Assembly: GCF_023343835.1 (NCBI RefSeq)
Contig: NC_064448.1
Span: 14,105,531 to 14,169,530 of the forward strand
Reading direction: 5' to 3'
Source of the DNA: Lagopus muta
Lineage: Eukaryota > Chordata > Aves > Galliformes > Phasianidae
DNA: 64,000 nt
The notes beneath the pieces are model-generated. The model was not told the DNA's origin. It was given only the letters and a program-made list of their open reading frames with translations, and made no database searches. The position numbers and the translations under genes were made by a program. Below, piece after piece: positions 38,162-50,100 of the stretch. Each line of letters opens with the position of its first letter. Positions within the stretch are counted from its first letter, which is position 1.

Positions 38162-41040
38162 ATTTTTAAAAATGAACATATGAATCCATTCCATGAGAAA
38201 ACAAACCACCACTGTTATTGTATGACCAATGTTTACACCAAGTATTTTTGGTGTGTAGAAAGCTGCAAGCAGGCTGTTTGTTTATGCAGCGTTGGCAGCT
38301 CAAACACTCCCTGCTGAAGGACCAATGTTCAGCAATTCTTTGCTAAAGGGTTTTTCTGCTCGTGCCTCTCTCCATGCATGTCTGCCCTGGTGCCTGAGGT
38401 GTGGGAGCTCCCTGCACCGCCCTCGTGCTGTCTCTCCCTTCATGGGAGGCACACAGAGGTCTGGGAAGAAACATGGGGGCAAAGAGTTGTGAAGAACGGG
38501 GCTGGGGGAGGCACAGCCCACAGCATGGTTTGCAGGTGCGCTTGGATTGGGATTCCCTCTGGGACATTACCGTGATGCTGGGCCAGCATGTGGCAGGGTA
38601 ATGTCCCGGAGTACTGGGGTACACCTATGTCCCAGAGCTCACTTCCCAGCCTGAAGCCTTGTGAGTCAGAGTCGCAGGGAAGAAACTCTCCTAGATCCTG
38701 GAAAGTTCCTCAGAAGTGTCAGGAGGTGAGATGGGGCACCAGCCTCATGTTGGCAGCAAAGAGCAGTGGCACATTTGGTTTTCTGCCAGGGAGTTTCTGC
38801 TTGCCAGGAGCCTTTCACATGAAGTGTTTGTCTTTGTCTTACTCTGCTCATGTCTTTAGAGCTGGAAGCAAGAGGAAGCTGAAAGTCTTGTTCAGTATCT
38901 GAGAAGTACCTGCCTTCCTTCCTCATCTCCATAATTTCTTCTGTACAAGGAGGCACTTCTTTACCCACATATGTTTAACTTTCCCCCCTTATCAGCTTGA
39001 TCTTCCCCAGAATGTGTTCTGCTACCCAGCACACCGATCAGAACGCTCTTCTCAAAAATCCCCCTCCAAAACCCACTGTTTGTCCTCGTTAAAAATTAGA
39101 TGATCATCTTTGTTTTTTTGGTTTTTTGTTTTGTTTTTTTTCCCCTTGCTTTATTTTATCTGCATGAACACAGGGCACATCTTGTAAACTACAGCACGCA
39201 ATGACAAATAGAGCATTGTTCTCCCAAAGCTGAGATTTCAGGCGGTGCAGTAGTGGTGCGTCTTGTTAAGGTTTGCTCTGGCTGTCCAAGTGCTGTAACT
39301 TTCTTACCTGGAGCTGGGAGGCTGTGTGCTGGTCACCCAGGATCTGCAAAAAGCCCTTCTTTCACCAGCAGCTCACTGCCTTGCACAGCCTTATGGAGCT
39401 TCATAACGCCACTTCTGGTGGCTTTTTATCTTATGCTTCTGCGCACTTTAAAAAGTCCAGGATTGTCACAAACACCACACTGTCAAGATTAATCCCATTC
39501 TATCAAAGAGGTAGAAATTACCATGAGTGTGGGAAAGCTGGCCTCTGCACACCATGAGCGGGACCAGGAGGTTTTCAGGCCAGACTGGCAAGATTATGGT
39601 TATACATTCCTATATGGCAGTATTTTAAAAGGAAAAATGCTGTATAGAAAAGGTGTACTCATGGTTAGTTTTAGATTCCCTAAACTTACATGTTGACTTG
39701 GATGGAATGATTTCTCTTCTAATACTGGCATAGGGCTCACTTAGAGAGAAGACCTGCAATGCTGTCCTTGTATCTACTTTTGATCCCAGTCTGTAGCTAT
39801 TTAGGATTTGGTTAATTTGTGAGTGCGGTGACAGAGAGGTGGGCAGTTGGCTGCAGTGCTGATTGGTAGGGTGGGGGTACTTGGCTGTTGGCATCTCCAT
39901 GCCTTTGTGGAAAGCTCGGGGCCAGTCTCCGTGGATTGAAACCAGTAGGAAGGGCCAGACTGGCAAGCAGCCGTGGTCACACAGGGCTGTGTGCTGGGCA
40001 GCAGGCTCAACTCCCGACCATCTGCATCTAAAGATGCTCTGGCCACTGGAGGGCCCTTCGTGGGCAGCGTGCTTTGGTTCTCCAGCCCTGCCGTGCCCTC
40101 TGCCCTGCACACTGGTCTCTTTGGCTTCCATCAGATCCCTGCCCCTCTGGCGGTTGACTCTGTCTGCTGGAGCTCTCCCTTCTCTGGCCAACACACAGAT
40201 AGATGTCTATCACTGAAGTAGGGAAGCTCTTTTCCAGGCTGCTGCTATGAAATCATCCATGTGCTGCAAGAGCCCTTCCCACTCCACCTTCCACTCTTCC
40301 TAAAACTTTGCAAAATCCACAGCGTTTTTGACGCATAATAAGTATTGTTGTTCACAAAAGAGAAAAGGGTCTGGGGGACCCTCAGGCAGAAGCCGGCAGC
40401 ACTGCACAGGGCAGGGCGAGATTTCCACTCCTAGGGTTGGGGACCAGAGCCTCCTGCCCTGCCTATGGCTGTTCTGCCCTGCGGGCCCCTCGCAGCCCCC
40501 AGCCCTGGGGCACACGGGGTTTGGGCAGCAGGGAGGTTCAGCTGTCTAGCCCTTCCCCACAACAGGCACCACCAGCAGCGCGACTCTGACCACCCCACAG
40601 AGCTCAGCAGTGTTTCCTTTGGTGGGAGCTGATGGGAGCAGCACAGGCTCCAGCCTGTCCTCGTGTCCAGGCACCCCGCAGGAAAATGAGGTGAACAGAA
40701 TGGCACTGCAACAGGGCCCAGAGCATCCCTGGTCCCAGATGCCGACCTCAGCCTTGTCTCTCCTTTAGGCCTTTACATGCACTGGTCTGGGCTTGACACA
40801 CATAGGCAGACAGAGGTATCTGCAGCTAGCAAAGCAGTGCTTGATAACTGCACTCATGAATGGCATTGAGCCTTTGTGAGAAATCTCTGCCTAACTGAGC
40901 TGACACTTAATGCCAGGCCCCGTTTTCAGCTTATCCCAATGTAAAAAAACTGTGCATGTTAGTGGAGAGCAAAGCAAACGGGGGCAGATACACACAGATG
41001 GCTTTCAAGACCACAGTAGTTATATTTGACAAAGGCATAT

Positions 41041-41100
41041 CTTATTTTTTATTATTATTATCTTTGTTATTTTTATTCTTATTTTCCTTATTGTTTTTCT
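41041..41100. repeat. T-rich low-complexity (TTATT)n-like stretch
   Basis: Imperfect TTATT/TTTTTA repeats over about 60 bases. Read on minus, it contains several AATAAA-like hexamers, which are probably incidental. Confidence 0.75.
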
Positions 41101-42088
41101 CAGCCATCCTATAATTCATACTTTGTGTTCTGAGCATCTCAGACACTTGGATGTATAACTTTTGGGAGAATTCTGCTTCAGGGTAGTTAGATGTCTGCAA
41201 TAGCTGGCTTGAAATCAGTGCAGACACTGCGCACACACGTCTCCAGAATGTGGCCCTTTATTTCACAATGTCTGTCTCAGCCATACATATGGAAACATCA
41301 GGTGTTTATTGGTGCCACAAACTAAGTTCATTAGGTCTCATCACAACGGATTGACTTGCAGTACCAGAGACACGGGACCAATTAGCTGATTAGAGGATTC
41401 AGTACTGAATATAGCTGTGTGACACTGCTGCCATTTTTAAACGGAGGAAATGGTGAATAATTCAAAGCGTCTTCTAATACTAAACAATATTTTTTGGAAC
41501 ATAAGCCAGAGAGACAGGAGGGCACTTAGGAACGTGCTTTATTTTAAGGTTCTGAATAATTGCTCTGAAATCACACCTCGGGACATATAAGCCCATTTCA
41601 ATTCAAAACTAGAGCCTCCAGTTCACAAATGAATACAGTTTTTGGCATCAGAAGTGACTTTGTGAAAGGAATTGAAGGAATAAAAAGGAATGTTCTTTCA
41701 AAGTGTTCTGCAGTATTCCATGCTAAGTATTGTAGCATCTGACCGCTTTGAGCTGTGCTCATACCATGCCATGTCTGAGGCACAGATCACTGTTGTCCTT
41801 TACCAGAAACTCCCAAATTTTCACCTGTGATTCAGTGCACACAAACATATGCTCTCCTTGCTGTCTGACCTGGAGAGGCCAGCTCCAAGACACCATATGT
41901 TTTATGAATGCTCCAGCTTTGGGCAGTGCCATTTCTAGTGCCTGTGACAGAAAAATAAATGAGCCGAGGTCCTTCTGGTGAGGAAAGCCTGCTCTTGCCA
42001 TAGGGGCAGTTTGGTGACAGAGACACAACTTCCCAAAGGTAACACATAATTTTTCCATCTCTTGGCTGAGGCCACGGATGTGGCCAGA

Positions 42089-42237
42089 GGGATGCCCCGT
42101 CCCCGCAGGCATTCAAGGCCAGGCTGGATGTGGCTCTGGGCAGCCTGGTCTGCTGGTTGGCGACCTGCACGTAGCAGGGGTTGGAACTGGATGGTCACTG
42201 TGCTCCTCCTCAACTCAGGCCATTCTATGATCCTGTG
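42089..42237 (+). mobile_element. CR1 LINE 3'-end fragment
   Basis: CATTCAAGGCCAGGCTGGAT, GGGCAGCCTGGTCTGCTGG, GGGGTTGGAACTGGATGGTC and a terminal CCATTCTATGATCCTGTG form an ordered CR1 3'UTR in plus orientation, antisense to both neighbouring genes. Confidence 0.92.
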
Positions 42238-43981
42238 TTTCCTAACAGAAAGAACTGTTGGCGTTGATGTCTGCCAGTGGCTGCCTCCTGGCTGGCCGCA
42301 TTTCAGCAAAGCAGAAAAGCACCCCTCTCCTTCCACAGCAAAATGTGCCAGACTTACTGTAAGATGCTTTGGGACACTCGGCCGGTAGGTGTCAGGAACA
42401 ATTAATCCAATTCTCTCTGGTAGTTTCCTGACCACCTCCAAGCACCCTGCGTGCTCCCTGCGCCCTGTGCCAGCCTGTGTGGGCACAGCCCTACATGTGG
42501 AGCAGTGTCTGTGGGGCTCCTCAGCAGGAAGGCTGGGGCAGCTGTGTCACCAAGGGGCACGCTGAGGCAGCCACAGGCAGCACACGAGTGGAATGCCTGC
42601 AGCAGCCATTGGCATATTTGCAATGTGAAGGAAAGCATTGCTGTGGAAATGTATCTGATTCCAGAATTTTTTACGGCCAAGGGTTTCTCTCTAACTTGTT
42701 AGTTAAAAAAATAGACGGAAACATTCCAGCGTGGATTGAATTCAATGGTGCAGCAAACAGATGTGGTATTTTCTCCATTCTCTTTCAGACAAGAAATGCA
42801 GAGGTATTCTTATGTTCTGTATTTCTTGTTACAGACAGAAAATTATCTCAGTGGTCTTTGCTTTGCATTGGACCCTTTCTCTCTCCACAGCTTTTCCAAT
42901 AGAGCCACCAGAGCTGAAGTACAGACATGAATTTAGCATGCAGAAAACCCTAAGCCTCTCTGTAGGGATTATTCAACTTAGGCTTTCACAGCAGGCTGAG
43001 ACAAGGCCGTGTAAGGAAAGCCCTGAATCTACCTAAACTGTTTCCATGCAGTATTCATCTGTGCTCTGTGGATTCTTACAAGCCTGCAGAGTACTTTGAA
43101 GATATTTCCAAAAAGTATCAAAGAAAAATAAACCCATTATCACTAAGCTTAAAATCTCTGCAGAGGCCAGAAAACTGTAAGAAAATTACTGGGGGGGTCC
43201 ACCAGTTGTTAAAAGTTGAAAACCATTGTTTTTGTTACAAAATGCATGGTGGGACAGCTTCTTTTGGGAACAACAGCAGTGAATTTGGGGTCCTCGTTTG
43301 CCAGTGAAGAGGCAGACTGGTTCAAAGTTGGACTCCAATGTGTCTGCACAGAGAAGTGATTCAAAATACTTACTCCAAAAATTCAAGGTTTGCAGGGATG
43401 TGAGAAAAGCACAGGAGGCTGCATGCTGGCAAAAGCCAGCCAGCCCACACACAACATTAAAGGATGCCCTGATATTCCAGCTACAGGCACCTACAAACAC
43501 TACATTAGGCTGCATTAACTGCTGATTCACAAAAGAGGCAAATAATGAATTTGGGAAAGAAAAGGAGATGAAGATTACAGTATTATCAGCAGCTGTTTTT
43601 TACTGTCACTGTTTCCTTTGCTAATGTTGCTGCTCACTAAAATCGTGTAGTTGGCTAGAGCTGGGCTTTTGAAAAGGCTGGAATGAATGATAAGACGGTG
43701 CCAAAAGAAAAACTCCCTGTGATCCTATAGCAGTGACTGAGCTGCTTGCAAATCAAATTATTTTAAAAGAAAAAAACTTCAGAGAGATGTTGTGCCGGCA
43801 CCATTAACGCCTCCTGTGCCATCCTGGGTAGGGAACGCAGGACGTCTGCTCAGCGATGAAGATGTATGTGTGTGTATGCAGTGATCCCACTCTGGGGAGC
43901 AGGAGGGGACCATTTCAGAACATGCACATCACTGGGGTTGTGTCTAAAGCCTTGTTCAGTGAATAAGTTGTCTGAGAGGTG

Positions 43982-44145
43982 CTACAATATTGTGGCTCCA
44001 GCAGCATCCATGCTCCTGGGGTCCTTCAGGCCGATGATGAAACTGTTGGTTCTCCTGGCCCCATGGACCAGGGAGAGCACTTTGACTTTATCCACTTCAT
44101 GGCCCCTGGCTACAAGACATTCAATATCTTCTTCAGAAAATTCAC
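43982..44145 (-). CDS. GGT7: GGT7 exon 15 (last coding exon)
   Basis: The exon reads EFSEEDIECLVARGHEVDKV, KVLSLVHGARRTNSFIIGLK, DPRSMDAAGATIL and a TAG stop at 43984-43982. The C-terminus is diagnostic for GGT7. Acceptor CCCTACAG. The plus-strand frame over the same bases is a shadow. Confidence 0.97.
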
Positions 44146-47100
44146 CTGTAGGGATTTTAAAAGAGGGCTTTGTAACTGAAACCACTGCTGCCTTCGATGC
44201 AAAGCTCTGTCTTAACCCTGTTGGGATCTTCAGGGTGTATGAAACTGCCTGTGGCCTCTTGAGGAGGTGTCCAAGATGGGGTGAGGAGGCTGAGGCTGAG
44301 GAGGTCCAGCCTGCACTGCCCCAAGCACACCCTCAGCAGCAAAGGCTGCTCAGAGTTGGGCAATGCTCTGTGCAGGGGAGGAAAGGAGAAGATCCAGAAT
44401 ATCATTTAAATATGGAAAACTGTGGAAAACTGTCTTCTTTGAAAAGGGAAAAAGACATTGCTGGCACCCATCCTAGTGACTCTATTTACGGAACAAAGGG
44501 CAGTCCTTGCTCTGAAGAGTTCTGTTACAAATAACAGCATTAACAGCCAGTCCTCAAAATGAGATGCAAAGCAACTCGAAACAACACAAGCTGGCAAATG
44601 ACAAACTTTGTCGATTAGAATGTGATAAACCTCGGGCTGTTTGCTCTTCTGCTCTTATTTTGTTTATTTGGCATTTTTTAATTTCCATATAAATAGGAGT
44701 GCCTGAGGACACAGCACAGGGGAAGCAGATGGACAAATCCAGCAGACTCACAGAAACACCATAGTGATTTAAGCACTGTAGATGTATCTTAACACAACCT
44801 TGTTGATATTGAACATCCAAATCTACAAATTAGGACTTTTTGAAGTTCTGGATTTGTTTTAATTACGTTTTAGTTTTCCAGCTTGTGGGACACACTTCAC
44901 AGCCATTTTTACATTTTCCTCCTGAATAGGAAGGACTAGAAAGTTTGCTATTTTTTGTGTGTGCAATGAGAACCAAAATTCACTTACGATTCACTCTGGT
45001 AAGATATGGACCTTTGTGAAAAACACCAAATAGACTAAGACTTCAGTAACAAGGACAAGAGCTGACAGTGCAGTTTCCACTGCCTCAGCACTGATGCTGA
45101 ATTTCCAGCACTAAGATCACAGCCTTGTCCTGCGCCTTGCCTGCTCCCCATCTGTTGGGATTCGAGAATGGAAAGTGAAAGAAAAGTATTTATGGGAGCA
45201 GTAATAACGTGTGTGAATATTTCCTAGCTTTTGGGATCTGTTTGAGTGAAAATACGATTGCGCTATTTTTTCATTTGGACATCCACAGTGATGTCATATC
45301 GGCTGAAAGGTTTTCAGGAAAGGGACAAAACTGCTGCTAGGAGGTGGGCTGGGACAGAGAAGCACCTACAAGAATTTGGACAGGCGGTGGTGGGGAGGCG
45401 AGGCAGCACTCCCCAGAGGACAGCATGGCTCGGCACGGTCCACAAGCTTTCAAGAAGCAAGGCTGCCACTTTCTGTCTGCCCCAAAACTCCAAACCAAGG
45501 ATCCTACGGCCTGGTAAGCTGTGCACTGGGCTGTCACATTTCCATGGCAGCATTCCAAGGAAGTGCTGCCACTCTCCTACACACGCCGGACTCGCGGGCC
45601 GCACCGCACCCTCTGCCCATACTCACTGTCAACCTGCAAGGTGTTGGACTGAAGCTGTGGGTGAAGACGACCAAGAGACAAACTTTCACTCAGATTCTTG
45701 TTGAACGCTAACACATTTACCAAGACCTGCAAGAGAATAAAAGACCCCAAATAATAAAAACGTAAAGAGAATAGGAAAAGTGAGCTTCCTGAGCATCCTT
45801 CTTATTTGTAGTTCCAACATCTGCAAATGTGGCAGGCAAAGAAGAATGCAAACTTTTTGCCAAACTGCATGAACTAATGCAGGTCTTCACAACGTGAAGA
45901 GAAACTTGAAATACAGCCTATATATTGTTGGAAAAGTGGTACATTTCAGGCTCACGTGGGCAATCTGTCACACAGTTCCTGCTAAATTAGGAGAGTTGTT
46001 AGTCTGGAACATGACATAATCTCTAAAAATGATTTCTTTATGCCAAAATATCAGCATGTGACTTCTAACAAAGCATAAGGAAGCAATGGTTGGCTTTAAT
46101 CTTGCCCTGAATGATGCCTTCCAAGAGATACGGAAGAGAGGAACCTAATTTATTTTTAATAATATGGTACTGTTGCACAAATAATGAAGCTACTGGCACG
46201 TGCTTCACTCAGTTACAAATTATAAATTATGAGGAGCTCCCCAGTATGTAGTGAACGCTGAGCAGGGTAGAACTTAGTCTGGACACACCAAAATGCATTT
46301 TTCATAAGGTAAAAGGAGCTACACGCACAGAGGCACACAGCCTAGAACATCAGGATGGACAGTTTGTGCTGCAACATGGGACCCTGCTCAGTACTGCTCA
46401 GCAGCTCCATGAGGAGGTGGGCACCCAGACACAGCACTGACCTGAACGATGCCGCTCAAGGCTTTGTCCCCACTGTTAGCTCCCAGACTCAGGTACGTTC
46501 CGCACATCCCCTCTGATGGCCTCACGATGGTGGGCAACAAGAAAGACAGGGGCCGTTTCCGAGGCTGGATGAGATTTTGCTGCAGGAAAGATGTACCAAA
46601 AACATTCAGCAAGGAGTTGTGCAGGTTAACTTCTTACTCCTTCTGCTGGAGCCAGCAATTGCACCTGTGCAGTTTTAAAGGCTGTTGTTGTCTCTGCTGC
46701 CATCATGCTCTCTGAAGTTCACAGGACCCAGCCTGTTTCATGCTCTCAAAGCTCTCTTACAGAAGATATACAGAGCCATTTACCCACTCCTAATGTACCA
46801 ACATAGAAAACTGGGACAATTTTTCAATACATGGTAAGAAGAATCAACAAGGCAGTACCAGATGCTACCAGTACTGGTCTGTAATTGTTTCTTTCTAAGA
46901 CCTGAAGATTTTTCTTCTACCATTTATTACCTTAAAATCTGCAGAGCAGTAATTCATAATGAGCTATTAATTGAAGTCCCCAGAGGACAATTGCTCCAAA
47001 GTGCATCTGGGCTACAGGAAAAACAGCTACCTGCGACACACAGCTGTGCTATGCTGTGGCAACACCACATTATAGTGATAACTGATGCACATGTAGCCTC

Positions 47101-50100
47101 CTGCTTACTCTATCTCAGCATTTCATATAGTGAAAAGATAGGAGCTTTTTATAGACAGCTCTCTCTAAGTTATTAATAAGCCACCAAATAATCTCACCAC
47201 TGTGGAGATGGGATTGCAATTAATAAGGATAGTGCAGGCAGCTCAAATAGAGAATTTGTTGTGCTGTTCATTACCGGCCTGGGAATGGAGTGGTTCGTTG
47301 TTTTGTTTTGCCAGGAGAAGTCCAACATCTGGCTGTTCAGGAGCACTCCAGAAGCTGTCATTATTCCACTACCAAATGGGCGATTCAAAGAACTGAAAAG
47401 AAATGAGAAGAAATCTCATACAATTCTTCACAGTGTACACATCGAGGCCTTCAGTCATGCAATTTTCTGTCCCGTTTTGGCTTGACAGAGTCTGCCACGG
47501 TTTTTTAAGATGTGCACAGCAGAACTCTCCATGTATTTAGGGACAGGCACTGTAACCATGTGGGTGACGGAGGATCAGCCCCTCCCTGTGTTCAAGGATT
47601 CCCCCCCAGCGGTGGGTCTGCCTCCAGGCTGCTGAGTTCATCTGTAGCCTCTCTAGGGAGCAGAGCGAGGCCAATCAAGGCATGTGAGAGCCATGGATAG
47701 AGCTGGTAGAGCTGCACAGTGTGGAGCAGCACCTCGGGGCCTTCTCAGCTCCACCCCAGGTTTTCCACTCCTCCTGTTGCAGGACTAAGTGTTGGAGCAG
47801 CCCCACGGGGCCGGGGACTTTGGGAATGCCATTCTTTCAGTAAGGATCCACACAAAATCCTCACATGGCTACAGGTCTTGCCTAGGAAAGCGCAGTCTCT
47901 CCCCTTCAGGGTTTCTGGAGGAAGAACATGGGGCCAGCCCAGCATGCTGGACACCACAGCTCTGGGCTGGGTTGTGCGGGAGCAAAGCTCCTGCTCCATC
48001 TGACAGCAGCCCAGGTCTGGCTCTGTCCTGCCCTGCTGAACCTGCTTGCTTCTTCCTGCTCCCATCCTCTGAGCGCGTTGTGAAGTAAATCCTTTACCTT
48101 ACGACTGCGACAATGAAGTCATCGGGTCCCATGACAAGAACCTGGCTGGCAGCGGCTCCGCTCTCCACAGAGAAGTGAGGCAGGCGGAGATCCGATGAGA
48201 AGGGCTGGGACTCATTTATCAGCTGGCGCAGGGAATCAGCCTCTGATTTACTTCAGCGGTGAGGAAGGGAAGGAGAAAAGAAGGAGATGAGCGCAGGAGG
48301 CCAGATATCTCTTGGTCTCTTGGTGGGGGGTTCATTTACACAGCTGCAGGATCGCTTCCCTGTGGAGCCTGGCACTGCAGGCAGGGAACCACCCCGCTCA
48401 GCCAGCAGAAGGACACGAGGTGGCTCTGCCACAGCCACCAACCTCCCAGGCTCCACCCGTGGACATGGACTCCACCCTGGGAGATGAGAGGTGCCGCCAC
48501 TGGCAGAGCACTGGTTCCCTGTGTGCAGAGAAGGGCGAGACAGAGCCAGCTCTGTCCACCCGCTGTGGTTGCACCTGGCTCTGCAGGAAGCTGGGCTGCA
48601 GTTCCAGGTCTGGCTGCTCCCACACCTCTGGGTGTGCTGCAAAGGCAGCCTGTCTGACCCCCGAGATGGAAAACTTAAGGAGATCAGAAAGCGGGAGGAG
48701 CCCTTAACAGTAAGCAAGACCTCTGTGTGAGGACATCCTATGTTTCATCTCCACAGCCTGTGGCATCAGCTGTGATCCTCGTGGGAGGGTGAGCATGAGG
48801 ACTGAGCTTTCCTCAGTAAAATAGAAATGGAAAAACCTCAGGTTTCCTTGTGTGCAGGAAAGAGGAAATGCAGGAATGATACTTAAACCACACACCTTGC
48901 AACCACCAACGTGCCCATCAGCCTCAGACCTACCTCAGCATGCCTTCTGCAGCGTGAACGATGGATGCATCGTCGGATGGGTCTCCCAAGTTGCTAGCTA
49001 GACTCAGAGCGATTTTTAATGTCTAAATCGAACACACAAAGAAGGAGACACAGGACATCACTTAGGTGGTATTGAAAATATCACTTCTGATACTCCAAAC
49101 AGGAGGTACCTGCTCTTCCAGCATGTTGTCCAAAGCCCATGAACTCGGGCTGCCACACGTGGGTGTGGGGATCAAAGGGGGTCAGATTTTCATGGCAAAC
49201 TGCATGCAGGGAGAGGCAAGTGTATCAAGTAGTACTTGTATACATTCCACCTTCCAGGCAGTGTTTTCCAGCTGGCTTAGCCCAGCTATGGTTCAGCAGA
49301 CAGGATTGCCAGCATGCAACTTTCGTTCTATTTCTTTCTGCTCCTAAATGGTCACCACAACAGAAGAGATCACACCAAATCCCAGTGGGAAAATGGGTCC
49401 TGGACTTGCTGTTTCCTCTAGGATAGCACAAGACTGCCAGTTTTCAGGTCATGCCATTTTCATTCAAGTTTCAAAAGGGCTCATTTCCATTTTGATACGC
49501 ACCACTCATCAACAACAAACCAGTCTTGAAATGCCATACTTTATCTTGTGATGTATAATTCAGAGCATGATTAACTTCTGGACAAGTTGGTGTTTCCATG
49601 AAACCATGACCACCATAGCATAAGTAGGATGTACAAGCAGCTTGGTGGCCATTGAGGAGATCGCAAGAGCAAGCAGAGCATATGTCAAACCCGTGGGCTC
49701 TGGTTAAAGACATCTTGGTCATTGCTGCCCCAGGGATGATTTAGCACTGAATCTCAGCAATGTGATCAGCTTTGCAATCCTGAGAAATCAGGATTACATG
49801 TGTCCTGAAGTGAATGCCCTTTATCTAGAGGCTGCTGCTCCTCACCTGTGACATGATAACTAGTGAATGAAACTCTTTGTCAGGTGTAAATGCAGCACAA
49901 ACAGATTCATTTAAAGTTCCCTGAAGAGTACTCAAAATAACTTTTCTGAGTCATCCTTCTCAGCCTCTTCATAGTTCCAGCAGCATGTAACACCCCCTGT
50001 TGCTGTATTTTTGCTAAGGCAGTAACTTTCCTGTGCTGTGCAAGCTGTCCTCTACAAAAGCCTCTGTAGCATAAAAGGTGGAAGAAATCAGTGGGATACC

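Larger units (their letters stand above)
37201..43981. other. Spacer between NCOA6 promoter and GGT7 stop codon
   Basis: Both neighbours are on the minus strand, so this holds the GGT7 3'UTR (end not determined) and sequence upstream of NCOA6. Minus-strand AATAAA signals occur at several places (for example 41538-41543, about 41257-41262 and 37431-37436), none clearly the real one. A 37-bp poly(A) run, a T-rich low-complexity stretch (41,041-41,100) and a CR1 tail are the only other features. No coding gene was recognised. Confidence 0.6.

Noticed and set aside
43866..44534. 222-codon plus-strand frame
   Set aside because: It is the antisense shadow of GGT7 exon 15; the minus strand clearly encodes the GGT7 C-terminus here.
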